A stretch of DNA of 64,000 nucleotides from Holtiella sp036655075 (GTDB lineage: Bacteria; Bacillota; Clostridia; Lachnospirales; Cellulosilyticaceae): the NCBI RefSeq assembly GCF_036655075.1, contig NZ_JAVVQU010000002.1, forward strand, positions 62,001 to 126,000. Reading direction: 5' to 3'. The first letter of the stretch is position 1. Every line of letters begins with the position of its first letter. The position numbers were made by a program, and so were the translations under genes. The notes beneath the pieces were generated by a model. The model saw nothing but the letters and a program-made list of their open reading frames with translations. It made no database searches and was not told where the DNA came from. Below, one piece after another: positions 33,100 to 41,640 of this stretch.

Positions 33100-34089
33100 T
33101 TAACTAAATTTTGAAGCTATTTTTTCCACTAATTGGTTTTCAATAAACGCTTCAGTCTGTAAGATCGTCGCACAAATTTGCTCTCTCTTAGAGTTCCCAT
33201 GGGTTTTCACAACAAGTCCATTGACACCTAAAAGTGGTGCGCCACCTTTAGAAGCATAATCAAACTTTTGTTTAATGTTTTTAATTCCCTTCATCATCAA
33301 GACTGCCGCCAGCTTAGTAATCCAGTTACGTTTGAACTCTGCTTTGAGCATAGAAAATACCCACATACCGAATCCTTCCATAAACTTTAAAACTACATTT
33401 CCAATAAAGGCATCACAAACTAAAACATCTGCTTCTCCAGTTGAAATTTCTCTTGCTTCAATGTTGCCGATGAAGTTTATCTTTTCATCTTCTTTAAGGA
33501 GCTGATAAGCTTCTTTTGTTAAGCTATTGCCTTTTTCTTCTTCTGTACCTACATTAATCAAACCTACTTTAGGATTTTTAACGCTCATACACTCTTGCAT
33601 GTATACGGTGCCCATACGTGCAAATTGAGTCAGATAAGAAGGTTTAGCATCCATATTTGCACCACAATCAATAAGAAGTGTATTGCCTGCTTTAGTTGGG
33701 ATAATAGGTGCTAGTGCAGGACGTTCCACACCTCGTATGCGTCCTACAATTAAAGTTCCCCCAGCAAGCAATGCACCAGAGTTTCCAGCAGATACAAAGC
33801 CATCTACTTTTTTATCTTTAATCAGTTTTAAGCCAACCACCATGGATGAGTCTTTTTTCGAGCGAATAGCACTAACAGGATGGTCTTCCATTGTAATACA
33901 GTCTTGGGCATCCACAATTTCAATTTTACTTGAATCGTATGTAATGTCCTTAAGCTTCTCACGAATCCTTGCTTCATTACCTACAAGTACAAGTGTACTC
34001 TTAACTTCCTTTGAAGCGAGGATACAGCCTTGAAGCACTTCATCTGGGGCATAATCTCCGCCCATAATATCTACTGCTATCTTTGGCAT
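33100..34089 (-). CDS. plsX: Phosphate acyltransferase PlsX
   Basis: About 329 residues. PlsX turns acyl-ACP into acyl-phosphate for PlsY. Start MPKIAVDIMGGDYAPDEVLQ, then HPVSAIRSKKDSSMVVGL, VSAGNSGALLAGGTLIVGRI and a C-terminal GGAPLLGVNGLVVKTHGNS are family motifs. AAAGG is 8 bases ahead of the ATG at 34089; ATGs at 34098 and 34095 are possible but crowd that site. No FapR operator was recognised upstream. Confidence 0.95.
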   Translation of the reverse strand: MPKIAVDIMGGDYAPDEVLQGCILASKEVKSTLVLVGNEARIREKLKDITYDSSKIEIVDAQDCITMEDHPVSAIRSKKDSSMVVGLKLIKDKKVDGFVSAGNSGALLAGGTLIVGRIRGVERPALAPIIPTKAGNTLLIDCGANMDAKPSYLTQFARMGTVYMQECMSVKNPKVGLINVGTEEEKGNSLTKEAYQLLKEDEKINFIGNIEAREISTGEADVLVCDAFIGNVVLKFMEGFGMWVFSMLKAEFKRNWITKLAAVLMMKGIKNIKQKFDYASKGGAPLLGVNGLVVKTHGNSKREQICATILQTEAFIENQLVEKIASKFS

Positions 34090-34132
34090 TTTCATCATCC
34101 TTTATCTTTTACTACAAATTAACTAAATATGC

Positions 34133-34154
34133 AAAAAGACAGCATATAGCTGCC
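34133..34154 (-). terminator. Intrinsic terminator after rpmF
   Basis: GGCAGC-TATAT-GCTGTC stem-loop followed by TTTTT on the minus strand, 14 bp past the rpmF stop codon. It divides yceD-rpmF from plsX. Confidence 0.85.
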
Positions 34155-34167
34155 TTATTGCATAGGA

Positions 34168-34344
34168 TTAATCTACTTTAACTACAACGCGATTAGCGTA
34201 AGAACCACATGCTTTACAAACACGGTGTGGCATCATAAGTTCACCACATTTAGAACATTTTACTAAGTTAAGTGGAGAAAGTTTCCAATTTGCTTTACGT
34301 TGGTTTCTTCTTGCTTTACTCGTCTTTCTTTTTGGTACTGCCAT
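34168..34344 (-). CDS. rpmF: 50S ribosomal protein L32
   Basis: 58 residues, starting MAVPKRKTSKARRNQRKANW, the L32 signature. Four cysteines (30, 33, 43, 46 in CSKC and CKAC) form a zinc ribbon, so this is the zinc-binding form. GAGGAGGTG precedes the ATG. Paired with yceD as in most bacteria. Confidence 0.97.
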   Translation of the reverse strand: MAVPKRKTSKARRNQRKANWKLSPLNLVKCSKCGELMMPHRVCKACGSYANRVVVKVD

Positions 34345-34363
34345 GTTAACACCTCCTCAGTTG

Positions 34364-34873
34364 CTATTCTTTGCTATTAAGACAAAAAATATCTTTTAGC
34401 GCCTCTAGTCTTGGGTCAATGTCAGCCTTTTCACATGTACATGTATCTACATTTAAGTTGGCACCGCATTTGAGGCACATGCCTTTGCAATTGTCTTTGC
34501 AGACAGCTTTCATTGGCATAGCCATTGCTATACTTTCTAAAATGGAATCTGACAGGTCAATACTAGATCTTGTCACACGTTTAATATCCTCATCCTCTAA
34601 AAGCAATTGCTCACTGTTAGAAAATTGGTCATCAAGTATGGCATGAAGAGGATATTCAAACGTACGCATGCAACGATCACAAATCATTTCTAGTGTGACA
34701 TCGACATAGCCTGTTACAGCGAAAAGCTCTTGTCTTTTCTCGATGGTCCCATATACTCTTGCTTTGTAATCTGTCACCTTGCTTAACAAACGTAGATTTG
34801 TTAGAGAGATTTGAACCTCTTCATCAAACTCTAGTGTGTCTTGTTTTGTAAGTGTCTGGATATTTATTATCAT
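34364..34873 (-). CDS. yceD: YceD (DUF177) family protein
   Basis: 169 residues. DUF177 proteins are linked to 23S rRNA accumulation and L32. The Cys pair CDRC and a C-terminal cysteine cluster (CKDNCKGMCLKCG, then CTC) suggest zinc binding. Upstream of rpmF by 19 bp, the universal pairing. A perfect sigma-A promoter precedes it. Confidence 0.92.
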   Translation of the reverse strand: MIINIQTLTKQDTLEFDEEVQISLTNLRLLSKVTDYKARVYGTIEKRQELFAVTGYVDVTLEMICDRCMRTFEYPLHAILDDQFSNSEQLLLEDEDIKRVTRSSIDLSDSILESIAMAMPMKAVCKDNCKGMCLKCGANLNVDTCTCEKADIDPRLEALKDIFCLNSKE

Positions 34874-34905
34874 TCGTTTTCACTCCACTAGGTAACACTT
34901 CTGTA

Positions 34906-34934
34906 ATTATACATAGCTTAGGATATTTTGTCAA
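34906..34934 (-). promoter_or_regulatory. Consensus sigma-A promoter of yceD-rpmF
   Basis: TTGACA (34929-34934), 17-base spacer, TATAAT (34906-34911): both hexamers match consensus perfectly. The -35 begins 5 bp past the ackA stop codon. The strongest promoter-like site in the window. Confidence 0.92.
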
Positions 34935-34938
34935 TGCA

Positions 34939-36135
34939 TTATTTATGAAGTAATCTTTTAGCATCTCTTGCAATCACAAGCTCTTCGTTTGTTGGTACTA
35001 ATAACATACGAACTTTTGCATTTTCTGCTGATAAATCTCTTTCTACGCCACGGCATTTGTTTTTCTCAACATCGATTTCAACACCTAACCATGTAAGCAT
35101 ATTTGCTACTTCTTCTCTCATGATTGCATTGTTTTCGCCTAAACCACCTGCGAAACAGATTGCATCTACACCATTCATAAGTGCAGCATATGCACCAATG
35201 TATGATACTAAACGATGTTGGAATGCATCCATTGTGAAACGAGACGCTTCATCACCTGCTACAACACCATCTTCGATTTCTCTAAAGTCACTACCCATTT
35301 CAGATAATGCAAGTACACCTGATTGTTTGTTAAGCATTGCATCAACTTCTTTAGCGCTCATGCCTTCTTTTTCCATTAAGAATGGAATGATAGCTGGATC
35401 GATATCCCCTGAACGTGTACCCATTACAAGACCTGCAAGTGGTGTGAATCCCATTGATGTTTCAACAGATTCGCCATTTTTAACAGCACATACACTTGCA
35501 CCATTACCTAAATGACATACAATGATTTTAGTTTCTTCAACTGGTTTGCCAAGCATCTCAGCTGCTTTTTGTGATACATATTTGTGTGATGTACCATGGA
35601 AACCGTATTTACGCACACCATGTTTTCTGTAGTATTCTTGTGGAATAGCATACATAAAAGCTTCTTTTGGCATTGTTTGGTGGAAAGCAGTATCAAATAC
35701 AGCTACCATTGGTACGCCTGGCATAAGTTCTTCACATGCACGAATACCTGTTAAGTTTGCTGGGTTATGAAGTGGTGCAAGATCACTACATGCTTCGATT
35801 GCTGCAACAACTTCGTCTGTAATAACTACAGAATCAGTGAATTTTTCTCCACCATGTACAATACGGTGACCTACTGCATTAATTTCATCAATTGAAGATA
35901 CACATGCCGTTGGGCCTGCTGTAATCATCTCGATCATTTTTTCTAGTGCTTCTTTGTGAGTATGGAATTCACAAGCAAGTTTAACAGTATCTTGACCTTC
36001 TGTTGTATGTTTGATGAATGAACCATCAATACCGATTCTTTCACAGATCCCGATTGCTAAAACACTTTCGTTTTCCATATTTAATACTTGATACTTAAGT
36101 GATGAACTACCACAGTTTACGACTAAAACGTTCAT
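34939..36135 (-). CDS. ackA: Acetate kinase
   Basis: 398 residues. Converts acetyl phosphate and ADP to acetate and ATP, the main ATP step of acetate fermentation. VNCGSSSLKYQ at the start, VGHRIVHGG, KYGFHGTSHKYVS, CHLGNGASV and FAGGLGENN are family motifs. Directly follows pta, so the two make an acetyl-CoA to acetate operon. Confidence 0.98.
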   Translation of the reverse strand: MNVLVVNCGSSSLKYQVLNMENESVLAIGICERIGIDGSFIKHTTEGQDTVKLACEFHTHKEALEKMIEMITAGPTACVSSIDEINAVGHRIVHGGEKFTDSVVITDEVVAAIEACSDLAPLHNPANLTGIRACEELMPGVPMVAVFDTAFHQTMPKEAFMYAIPQEYYRKHGVRKYGFHGTSHKYVSQKAAEMLGKPVEETKIIVCHLGNGASVCAVKNGESVETSMGFTPLAGLVMGTRSGDIDPAIIPFLMEKEGMSAKEVDAMLNKQSGVLALSEMGSDFREIEDGVVAGDEASRFTMDAFQHRLVSYIGAYAALMNGVDAICFAGGLGENNAIMREEVANMLTWLGVEIDVEKNKCRGVERDLSAENAKVRMLLVPTNEELVIARDAKRLLHK

Positions 36136-36170
36136 TGAACTCTCTCCTTAAAATTAAATAAATTTGTTAC

Positions 36171-37166
36171 TTAGTTATTTTGAGCTTGTACAGCTGTAAC
36201 TGCTACAACACCAACGATGTCGTCTGCACTACAACCTCTTGATAAATCATTTACAGGTTTAGCAATACCTTGTGTAATTGGGCCATATGCTTCTGCTTTT
36301 GCAAGACGTTGTACAAGTTTGTAACCGATATTACCTGCATCTAAATCTGGGAATACAAGGACATTTGCACGTCCAGCCACTTTACTTTCTGGCGCTTTTG
36401 CACTACCTACTTCTGGTACGATTGCAGCATCTAATTGAAGCTCGCCATCTACTGTAAGCTCTGGATATTCCGCTTTTGCAATACGTGTTGCTTCTACTAC
36501 TTTATCTACATCAGCATGTTTTGCACTGCCATATGTAGAGTGTGAAAGCATTGCAACAATAGGTTCTTCACCTACTAATTGTGAAAAGCTTTTTGCTGAA
36601 CTATCTGCAATAGCTGCAAGTTCTTCTGCATTTGGATTTTGGTTAAGTCCACAGTCAGAGAATACAAAAATACCATTTGAGCCTAAATCGCAATTTGGAA
36701 CATCCATAATGAAGAAGGCTGATACAAGTTTTGTATTTGGAGCTGTTTTTAAAATTTGAAGACATGGTCTAAGGACATTAGCTGTTGAGTTGACTGCACC
36801 AGCAACCATACCATCTGCTTTACCCATTTTAACCATCATTACACCTAAGAATAAGGAATCTTTGTTAAGAAGTTCGTTGGCTTTTTCAGTTGTCATACCT
36901 TTAGCACCACGAAGTTCTACTAATTTCTCAACATAAGTATCTAGCTCTTCAAAAGTTTGAGGATCTACAATTTGAGCTTTATCTAAATCTAAACCATTTG
37001 CTTTATCTAAAATTTCATCTTTGTTTCCGATAAGAATAAGATTTGCAATTTCTTCTTTTAAGATAACATGTGCCGCATTAAGCGTACGCATATCTCCTGT
37101 TTCTGGTAAAACAATTGTTTTCTTGTCGCTTTTAGCACGTACTTTAATTGAATCTAAAAAAGACAT
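36171..37166 (-). CDS. pta: Phosphate acetyltransferase
   Basis: 331 residues, the short class without the N-terminal DRTGG domain. Makes acetyl phosphate from acetyl-CoA. Motifs include GAVNSTANVLRPCLQ, SAFFIMDVP, MLSHSTYGSA and the C-terminal YKLVQRLAKAEAYGPITQG. GAAAGGGG precedes the ATG. Its promoter is divergent from tmcAL. Confidence 0.98.
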   Translation of the reverse strand: MSFLDSIKVRAKSDKKTIVLPETGDMRTLNAAHVILKEEIANLILIGNKDEILDKANGLDLDKAQIVDPQTFEELDTYVEKLVELRGAKGMTTEKANELLNKDSLFLGVMMVKMGKADGMVAGAVNSTANVLRPCLQILKTAPNTKLVSAFFIMDVPNCDLGSNGIFVFSDCGLNQNPNAEELAAIADSSAKSFSQLVGEEPIVAMLSHSTYGSAKHADVDKVVEATRIAKAEYPELTVDGELQLDAAIVPEVGSAKAPESKVAGRANVLVFPDLDAGNIGYKLVQRLAKAEAYGPITQGIAKPVNDLSRGCSADDIVGVVAVTAVQAQNN

Positions 37167-37213
37167 TATAAAACCCCTTTCAAATTTTTCCTTTTATCCA
37201 TTCCTCTTTTCAT

Positions 37214-37242
37214 ATTATATAAAATGTATCTCGTGTATACAA
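37214..37242 (-). promoter_or_regulatory. pta-ackA promoter
   Basis: TATAAT (37214-37219) with TTGTAT (37237-37242) 17 bases upstream on the minus strand. The -35 matches only in TTG; the -10 is perfect. Confidence 0.65.
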
Positions 37243-37346
37243 GAGTGAATTTGAAAAAATTCGTCTTTCTTGTAAGTTTAGTCTTTAATCTGACTATACT
37301 TTAAGCTAAAATAGAGCATACTTAATTCATGATTCCGGAGGTTTTT

Positions 37347-38588
37347 ATGCAAATTATTGGCATTGTTGTAGAATATAACCCTTTTCACAACGGACATTTT
37401 CATCAAATCGAACAAATACGTACAAAGTATCCAGAATGTGCAATCGTAGTGGTTATGAGCGGTCATTTTTCTCAAAGAGGCCTACCCTGCGTTTTAGATA
37501 AATATACGCGTGCTGAAATGGCACTTGCTTGTGGTGTAGACTTAGTCCTTGAACTTCCTACCGTGTATGCAACAGCTAGTGCGGAACGCTTTTCGGAAGC
37601 TGCCATTAACACCTTACATCTTTCAGGAATTGTAGATATCCTATCATTTGGTAGTGAAACACCTGATTTAACCTTTATGAAACAACTGGCTTCCTTATTT
37701 GTAGAAGAGCCTCCTTTTGTTTCTTCTCGTATCCAAACTTATTTGCAAGAAGGTGAAAGCTACCCACGTGCAAGGCTACTGGGTATAAAGGATTACTTCA
37801 CATCGTATACTAAAGATATAAAAAGTAGTGCACAGTTAGAAGTATTCCTTGCTCAACCTAATAATATTTTAAGTATTGAATATTTAAAAGCCTTACAACG
37901 TTTCAATACAACCATTGAGCCTTTTCCTATCCAAAGACAAGTAGCCGGCTACCACGATCTAACACTTAAAGGTTCTATCGCCTCTGCTACAGCCATTCGC
38001 CATCACTTAGCCCAAGGGAACGGCTTGCAAGCTGAACAAGCTATGCCACTAGAGGCCTTTAGACGCTTTACACAAGCCACACCAAAGGCTTTCTCTCTAG
38101 ATGACTATACCCAGTTGTTCCACTATAAAATAATTATGTCCAACCTGGAAAGTTTATATGCGGTATGGGACATTCCAAATAACTTATGTCGCTCTCTGTA
38201 TCATGCAAGTCAGACACTTATGCCACTTTCTCAAATTGTAGAGCAAGTAACCTCAAAAACCTATACGCGTGCTACAGTCCAACGTGCTATCCTACGTATT
38301 CTCCTAGATGTTAAGCAAAAAGATTTAGAACAAATACAAGAAATAGGATGGATTCCTTATATTCATGTCCTAGGCTGTAATAAGACCTCTACCCACTTGC
38401 TTTCTGAACTTAGTCAAAAAGCCAAAGTCCCCCTCTTGCTCAACGTAGGAAAAGACCAAGCAAAACTTACTCCACTAGGAGAGAAACTCTTTAAATACGA
38501 GTTACGTGCCAGCAAGCTCTATGGTCTGCTTACTCACGATACATCGATTTTAAATAAAGACTTTACGTATCACCCTATACGTCGCTAA
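37347..38588 (+). CDS. tmcAL: tRNA(Met) cytidine acetate ligase TmcAL (YlbM)
   Basis: 413 residues. TmcAL uses acetate and ATP to form N4-acetylcytidine at the wobble base of elongator tRNA-Met. The nucleotidyltransferase HIGH-like motif HNGH (residues 14-17) follows GIVVEYNPF; MSGHFSQRG and ADxVLELP-like VDLVLELPTVYATASAE are family motifs. GGAGG is 5 bases ahead of the ATG at 37347. Its substrate acetate is the product of the divergent pta-ackA operon. Confidence 0.95.
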   Translation: MQIIGIVVEYNPFHNGHFHQIEQIRTKYPECAIVVVMSGHFSQRGLPCVLDKYTRAEMALACGVDLVLELPTVYATASAERFSEAAINTLHLSGIVDILSFGSETPDLTFMKQLASLFVEEPPFVSSRIQTYLQEGESYPRARLLGIKDYFTSYTKDIKSSAQLEVFLAQPNNILSIEYLKALQRFNTTIEPFPIQRQVAGYHDLTLKGSIASATAIRHHLAQGNGLQAEQAMPLEAFRRFTQATPKAFSLDDYTQLFHYKIIMSNLESLYAVWDIPNNLCRSLYHASQTLMPLSQIVEQVTSKTYTRATVQRAILRILLDVKQKDLEQIQEIGWIPYIHVLGCNKTSTHLLSELSQKAKVPLLLNVGKDQAKLTPLGEKLFKYELRASKLYGLLTHDTSILNKDFTYHPIRR

Positions 38589-38650
38589 GTGCCTATTATA
38601 AAATCTATAAAGATCTACAAAAATAAAGCATGCGATTATACGCTACCAAG

Positions 38651-38697
38651 AAGAACACTCAAGCTTATGCAAAGTTTAGCTTGAGTGTTCTTTTATT
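38651..38697 (+). terminator. Intrinsic terminator after tmcAL
   Basis: A stem pairing AGAACACTCAAGCT with AGCTTGAGTGTTCT, followed by TTTTATTCTTT on the plus strand. The 243-bp interval 38589-38831 otherwise holds a 14-bp palindrome and the ylbJ start region, no gene. Confidence 0.88.
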
Positions 38698-38793
38698 CTT
38701 TGAAGTGCATAACACTTACTTATCTCCTAGAAAGATATAGCCTTGTCCTCTAAAAATGTTATTTTTCAGCCTACCTTCTCATAGAATAAAAAG

Positions 38794-38807
38794 AGCCTGT
38801 ACAGGCT
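38794..38807. promoter_or_regulatory. Perfect 14-bp palindrome upstream of ylbJ
   Basis: AGCCTGTACAGGCT is a perfect palindrome 12 bp ahead of the AAAGGAG site of ylbJ. It could be an operator for a dimeric regulator or, less likely, a tight RNA hairpin (no loop). No regulator is adjacent. Confidence 0.5.
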
Positions 38808-38831
38808 ATGATTATCAAAAAGGAGATGCAT

Positions 38832-39917
38832 ATGATGCGCAAAATACTCACCGCCTGTCTCATTCTTTTTCTCATTCTAGTGATGCTTATGGAACCTGGG
38901 GTATGTATAGAAGGTGCGACCTCTGGGCTTTTACTATGGTTTCAAAAAGTTTTACCCTCTCTACTTCCCTTTATTATTCTTATCAACTTACTGTGTTTCT
39001 TAGGTATTGTGTTTAAATGCAGTGCATTTTTAACCCCTATCACCAAGCATCTATTGCATCTTTCAGGTAGTGCTTTTCTTATCTTTGTACTTGGCCTCAT
39101 TAGTGGCTATCCTATGGGGGCTAAATTGATTAAAAACTTACTAGAATCAGGAGAAATAACTTTTGAGGAAGCTCAAAAGGCCCTTTGTTTTGCTTCAAAC
39201 TGTGGTCCTCTCTTCATCATTGGCACCATTGGCACCCTCATGCTCGGACAAACAGAGCTGGGGTACTTTCTCCTACTTGTCCACATCACTTCTGCTTTCA
39301 TCATGCTTCTTTTAAGTCGCTTCTACCCTGTCACCTTAGCACCTAAATCCACCAAGCAGATGGCTACGCCTTCTAAAATGAACTTTTCTCAAGCCTTTAC
39401 TGCAAGTATTCAAAATGGTATGGATACCATTGTGTATGTTGGTGGCTACATTATTTTCTTTTCTATGCTTATGAAATTGCTTGCTTGTGCACCCTTATAC
39501 ACGAAGTTGACTCAATTCCTCGGAACACTCTTACATATAGATCCTATCCATATACATACTTTTCTTTTAAGTCTATTTGAATTTTCAAGTGGCAGTGCAG
39601 CACTTACTAGCGCACTTCCAAAGGGTCCCACACTCCTTGCCTTTCTATCAGCTCTAGTAGCCTTTGGTGGTATTTGTGTTCTCTTTCAAACCCAGTATGT
39701 TCTGCAGGGCTCTGGCTTATCCATTAAGCCTTATATCTTAGCTAAAAGCCTACAATCTCTACTAGCCTTCTTACTTACCTTTGTCTTACTTCCTATATGG
39801 AACTATTTTTTCAATCTACTTCCTTTTACTTATTCTTTCTTATGGCCTATTCTTCTTGGTATAGCCATGGTTGCTATCATTCTCTTCTACAGAAATCTCT
39901 CTAAGTGTAATGCTTAA
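38832..39917 (+). CDS. ylbJ: Sporulation integral membrane protein YlbJ
   Basis: 361 residues with about 8-9 membrane helices and the nucleoside-recognition (Gate) fold. SGYPMGAKLIKNLLESGEIT and ALCFASNCGPLFIIGTIG are YlbJ signatures. In B. subtilis ylbJ is a sigma-E gene needed for heat-resistant spores and lies beside coaD, as here on the other side of the terminator. ATG at 38832 follows AAAGGAG. Confidence 0.92.
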   Translation: MMRKILTACLILFLILVMLMEPGVCIEGATSGLLLWFQKVLPSLLPFIILINLLCFLGIVFKCSAFLTPITKHLLHLSGSAFLIFVLGLISGYPMGAKLIKNLLESGEITFEEAQKALCFASNCGPLFIIGTIGTLMLGQTELGYFLLLVHITSAFIMLLLSRFYPVTLAPKSTKQMATPSKMNFSQAFTASIQNGMDTIVYVGGYIIFFSMLMKLLACAPLYTKLTQFLGTLLHIDPIHIHTFLLSLFEFSSGSAALTSALPKGPTLLAFLSALVAFGGICVLFQTQYVLQGSGLSIKPYILAKSLQSLLAFLLTFVLLPIWNYFFNLLPFTYSFLWPILLGIAMVAIILFYRNLSKCNA

Positions 39918-39920
39918 AAC

Positions 39921-39963
39921 AAAAAAGTGACTGTTACGCCCTATGCGTAACAGTCACTTTTTT
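39921..39963. terminator. Bidirectional terminator between ylbJ and the coiled-coil gene
   Basis: AAAAAAGTGACTGTTACG pairs perfectly with CGTAACAGTCACTTTTTT, with a short loop; T-runs on both strands serve the convergent genes ylbJ and 39962-40522. Confidence 0.92.
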
Positions 39964-40522
39964 ATTCTTCTTCTCTATTTTCTTGAATTTGAATAGGTGC
40001 TGGATGAATCATATCTTTTAATTCTTGCCTGTGATCATAAAGAATGCGTAGTTCATTGGTAATATAGGCCTCGAAGTTTTGTGTTTCTTTATGGATAGAT
40101 TCTAATGTACCTTTAAGTTGCTGCTCCGCAACTTTTACTGTCTCATTGGCATATTCTATTGAGCCAATACGAATATCTCGGGCATCTTTACGTGCATTTT
40201 CTAAAATCATTTGGGCACGTTCTTCTGCATATTTTGTTATTTCATGTTGCTCAATCATCTTGGCTAATGTTTCTTGGGCCTCTTGAACAATGAGTTGTGC
40301 CTCCCCTTGTGCTTCAGCTAAAATTTTATTACGTTCTTCAACAATCCATACTGATTGTTGAATCTCATTAGGTAGTCTCAAACGCATATCTTTGATGCAC
40401 TCTAAAAACTCATCACGATCAATAGATACTTTACTACTCATAAAACTCGATTTAGCTTCTTCTAATAAATCCTCCATTTGATTCAGCAAAGACATAATTT
40501 CTGCTTCTTTCGTATATTCCAC
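39962..40522 (-). CDS. Coiled-coil protein, ATP-synthase-subunit-B/H-like, function unknown
   Basis: 186 residues, GTG start at 40522 with GGAGG 8 bases ahead, abutting the coaD stop codon. Highly charged, without membrane helix; most of residues 50-170 is predicted helix or coiled coil with repeated Gln/Glu/Ala (EAQGEAQLIVQEAQETLAKM). Similar proteins are often labelled ATPase or V-type subunit H-like in Clostridia, which I think reflects coiled-coil bias. DivIVA-like scaffolding is another possibility. Translationally coupled to coaD. Confidence 0.7.
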   Translation of the reverse strand: MEYTKEAEIMSLLNQMEDLLEEAKSSFMSSKVSIDRDEFLECIKDMRLRLPNEIQQSVWIVEERNKILAEAQGEAQLIVQEAQETLAKMIEQHEITKYAEERAQMILENARKDARDIRIGSIEYANETVKVAEQQLKGTLESIHKETQNFEAYITNELRILYDHRQELKDMIHPAPIQIQENREEE

Positions 40523-41014
40523 TTACTTTTCCTCCTTTGGGAATTTTCTCTCTAGCGTCCCTGCTACATACTCTGGAACAAGGTCTTGAAAACGCCCATT
40601 AAATCTTACAAGTTCACGAACAGAACTAGAACTTAAAAATGAATATTGGGCATTAGTTACTAAAAATAAAGTTTCAACACTTGGCAACAAACTTTTATTA
40701 ATTTGTGCCATTTGCATCTCATACTCAAAATCTGTTACAGCACGTAATCCACGAATGATAACATCTGCATCTTTAGCTTTAGCATAATCTACTAATAATC
40801 CTGAAAAAGTGTCTACTTTTACATTCGGAATATGAGAAATACTTTTTTCAATCATTTCCATACGTTCAGTGGTTGTAAACATCCCTTCTCCCTTATGCGG
40901 ATTGGTTAAAACAGATACAAAGAGCAGATCAACTAGTTTCGCTCCCCTTTCAATAATATCCATATGTCCTTTAGTTATAGGGTCAAAACTCCCTGGGTAA
41001 ACTCCTATTTTCAC
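40523..41014 (-). CDS. coaD: Phosphopantetheine adenylyltransferase
   Basis: 163 residues from a GTG at 41014 with AAAGGA ahead; the in-frame TTG at 41032 overlaps that site and is rejected. CoaD makes dephospho-CoA. Motifs: YPGSFDPITKGHMDIIERG, VIIRGLRAVTDFEYE and the C-terminal SFLSSSSVRELVRF. One base after rsmD, as in the conserved rsmD-coaD pair. Confidence 0.97.
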   Translation of the reverse strand: MKIGVYPGSFDPITKGHMDIIERGAKLVDLLFVSVLTNPHKGEGMFTTTERMEMIEKSISHIPNVKVDTFSGLLVDYAKAKDADVIIRGLRAVTDFEYEMQMAQINKSLLPSVETLFLVTNAQYSFLSSSSVRELVRFNGRFQDLVPEYVAGTLERKFPKEEK

Positions 41015-41015
41015 G

Positions 41016-41567
41016 CTACTGTATCCTTTCAAAAAAGCTTAAAGTGGTTGTTTTATACGTTTTTTCTTTGATTAACTCAAAATTTTCAAATTGAAGTGGT
41101 GCTGGGGTTGTCCCTCTTTCTAAGATGACATACCCTTTTTCATTTAACAAGTCATACGTTTGAATACATTGCATGACACGTTCAATACCATCTAATGCAT
41201 AAGGTGGGTCCATAAAGATAATGTCAAATCTCTGATTTTTTTGATGTATTCTTTGTAATGCTGTATATATATCTATATTATACACAATTGCATCATCTTG
41301 CAATCTTGTTTTTTCTAAATTTTTGGAAATACACTTCAAAGCATCTGCATAATGCTCGACTAAAACCGCTTGTTTGGCACCACGACTCAATGCCTCGATA
41401 CCGATTGCACCACTTCCACTAAATAAATCAAGAAATGTACAGCCTGGTATATCAAAGCTAATCATGTTAAAAAGCGTTTCCTTAATGCGATCTACTGTAG
41501 GACGTGTATTCATACCTTCAGGTGCTTCTAATTTCGTTCCTCTGCTTTTTCCACTAATTACGCGCAC
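41016..41567 (-). CDS. rsmD: 16S rRNA (guanine966-N2)-methyltransferase RsmD
   Basis: 183 residues. SAM site FLDLFSGSGAIGIEALSRGA and catalytic motif DPPY in IIFMDPPYALDG. Start MRVISGKSRGTKLEAPEG is the family start. It methylates G966 of 16S rRNA in 30S particles. Followed by coaD; 73 bp separate it from recG. Confidence 0.96.
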   Translation of the reverse strand: MRVISGKSRGTKLEAPEGMNTRPTVDRIKETLFNMISFDIPGCTFLDLFSGSGAIGIEALSRGAKQAVLVEHYADALKCISKNLEKTRLQDDAIVYNIDIYTALQRIHQKNQRFDIIFMDPPYALDGIERVMQCIQTYDLLNEKGYVILERGTTPAPLQFENFELIKEKTYKTTTLSFFERIQ

Positions 41568-41640
41568 ATTTTGTCTCCTTCACATTAAACTTCAAGGCGT
41601 ATTATACCTTATATCCTAAATCTTGTCATCTCTTAATGAA

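Noticed and set aside
37262..37320. A strong tmcAL promoter (TATACT or TAAAAT with weak -35 sequences)
   Set aside because: No -35 at proper spacing matches well enough to choose one; left unannotated.
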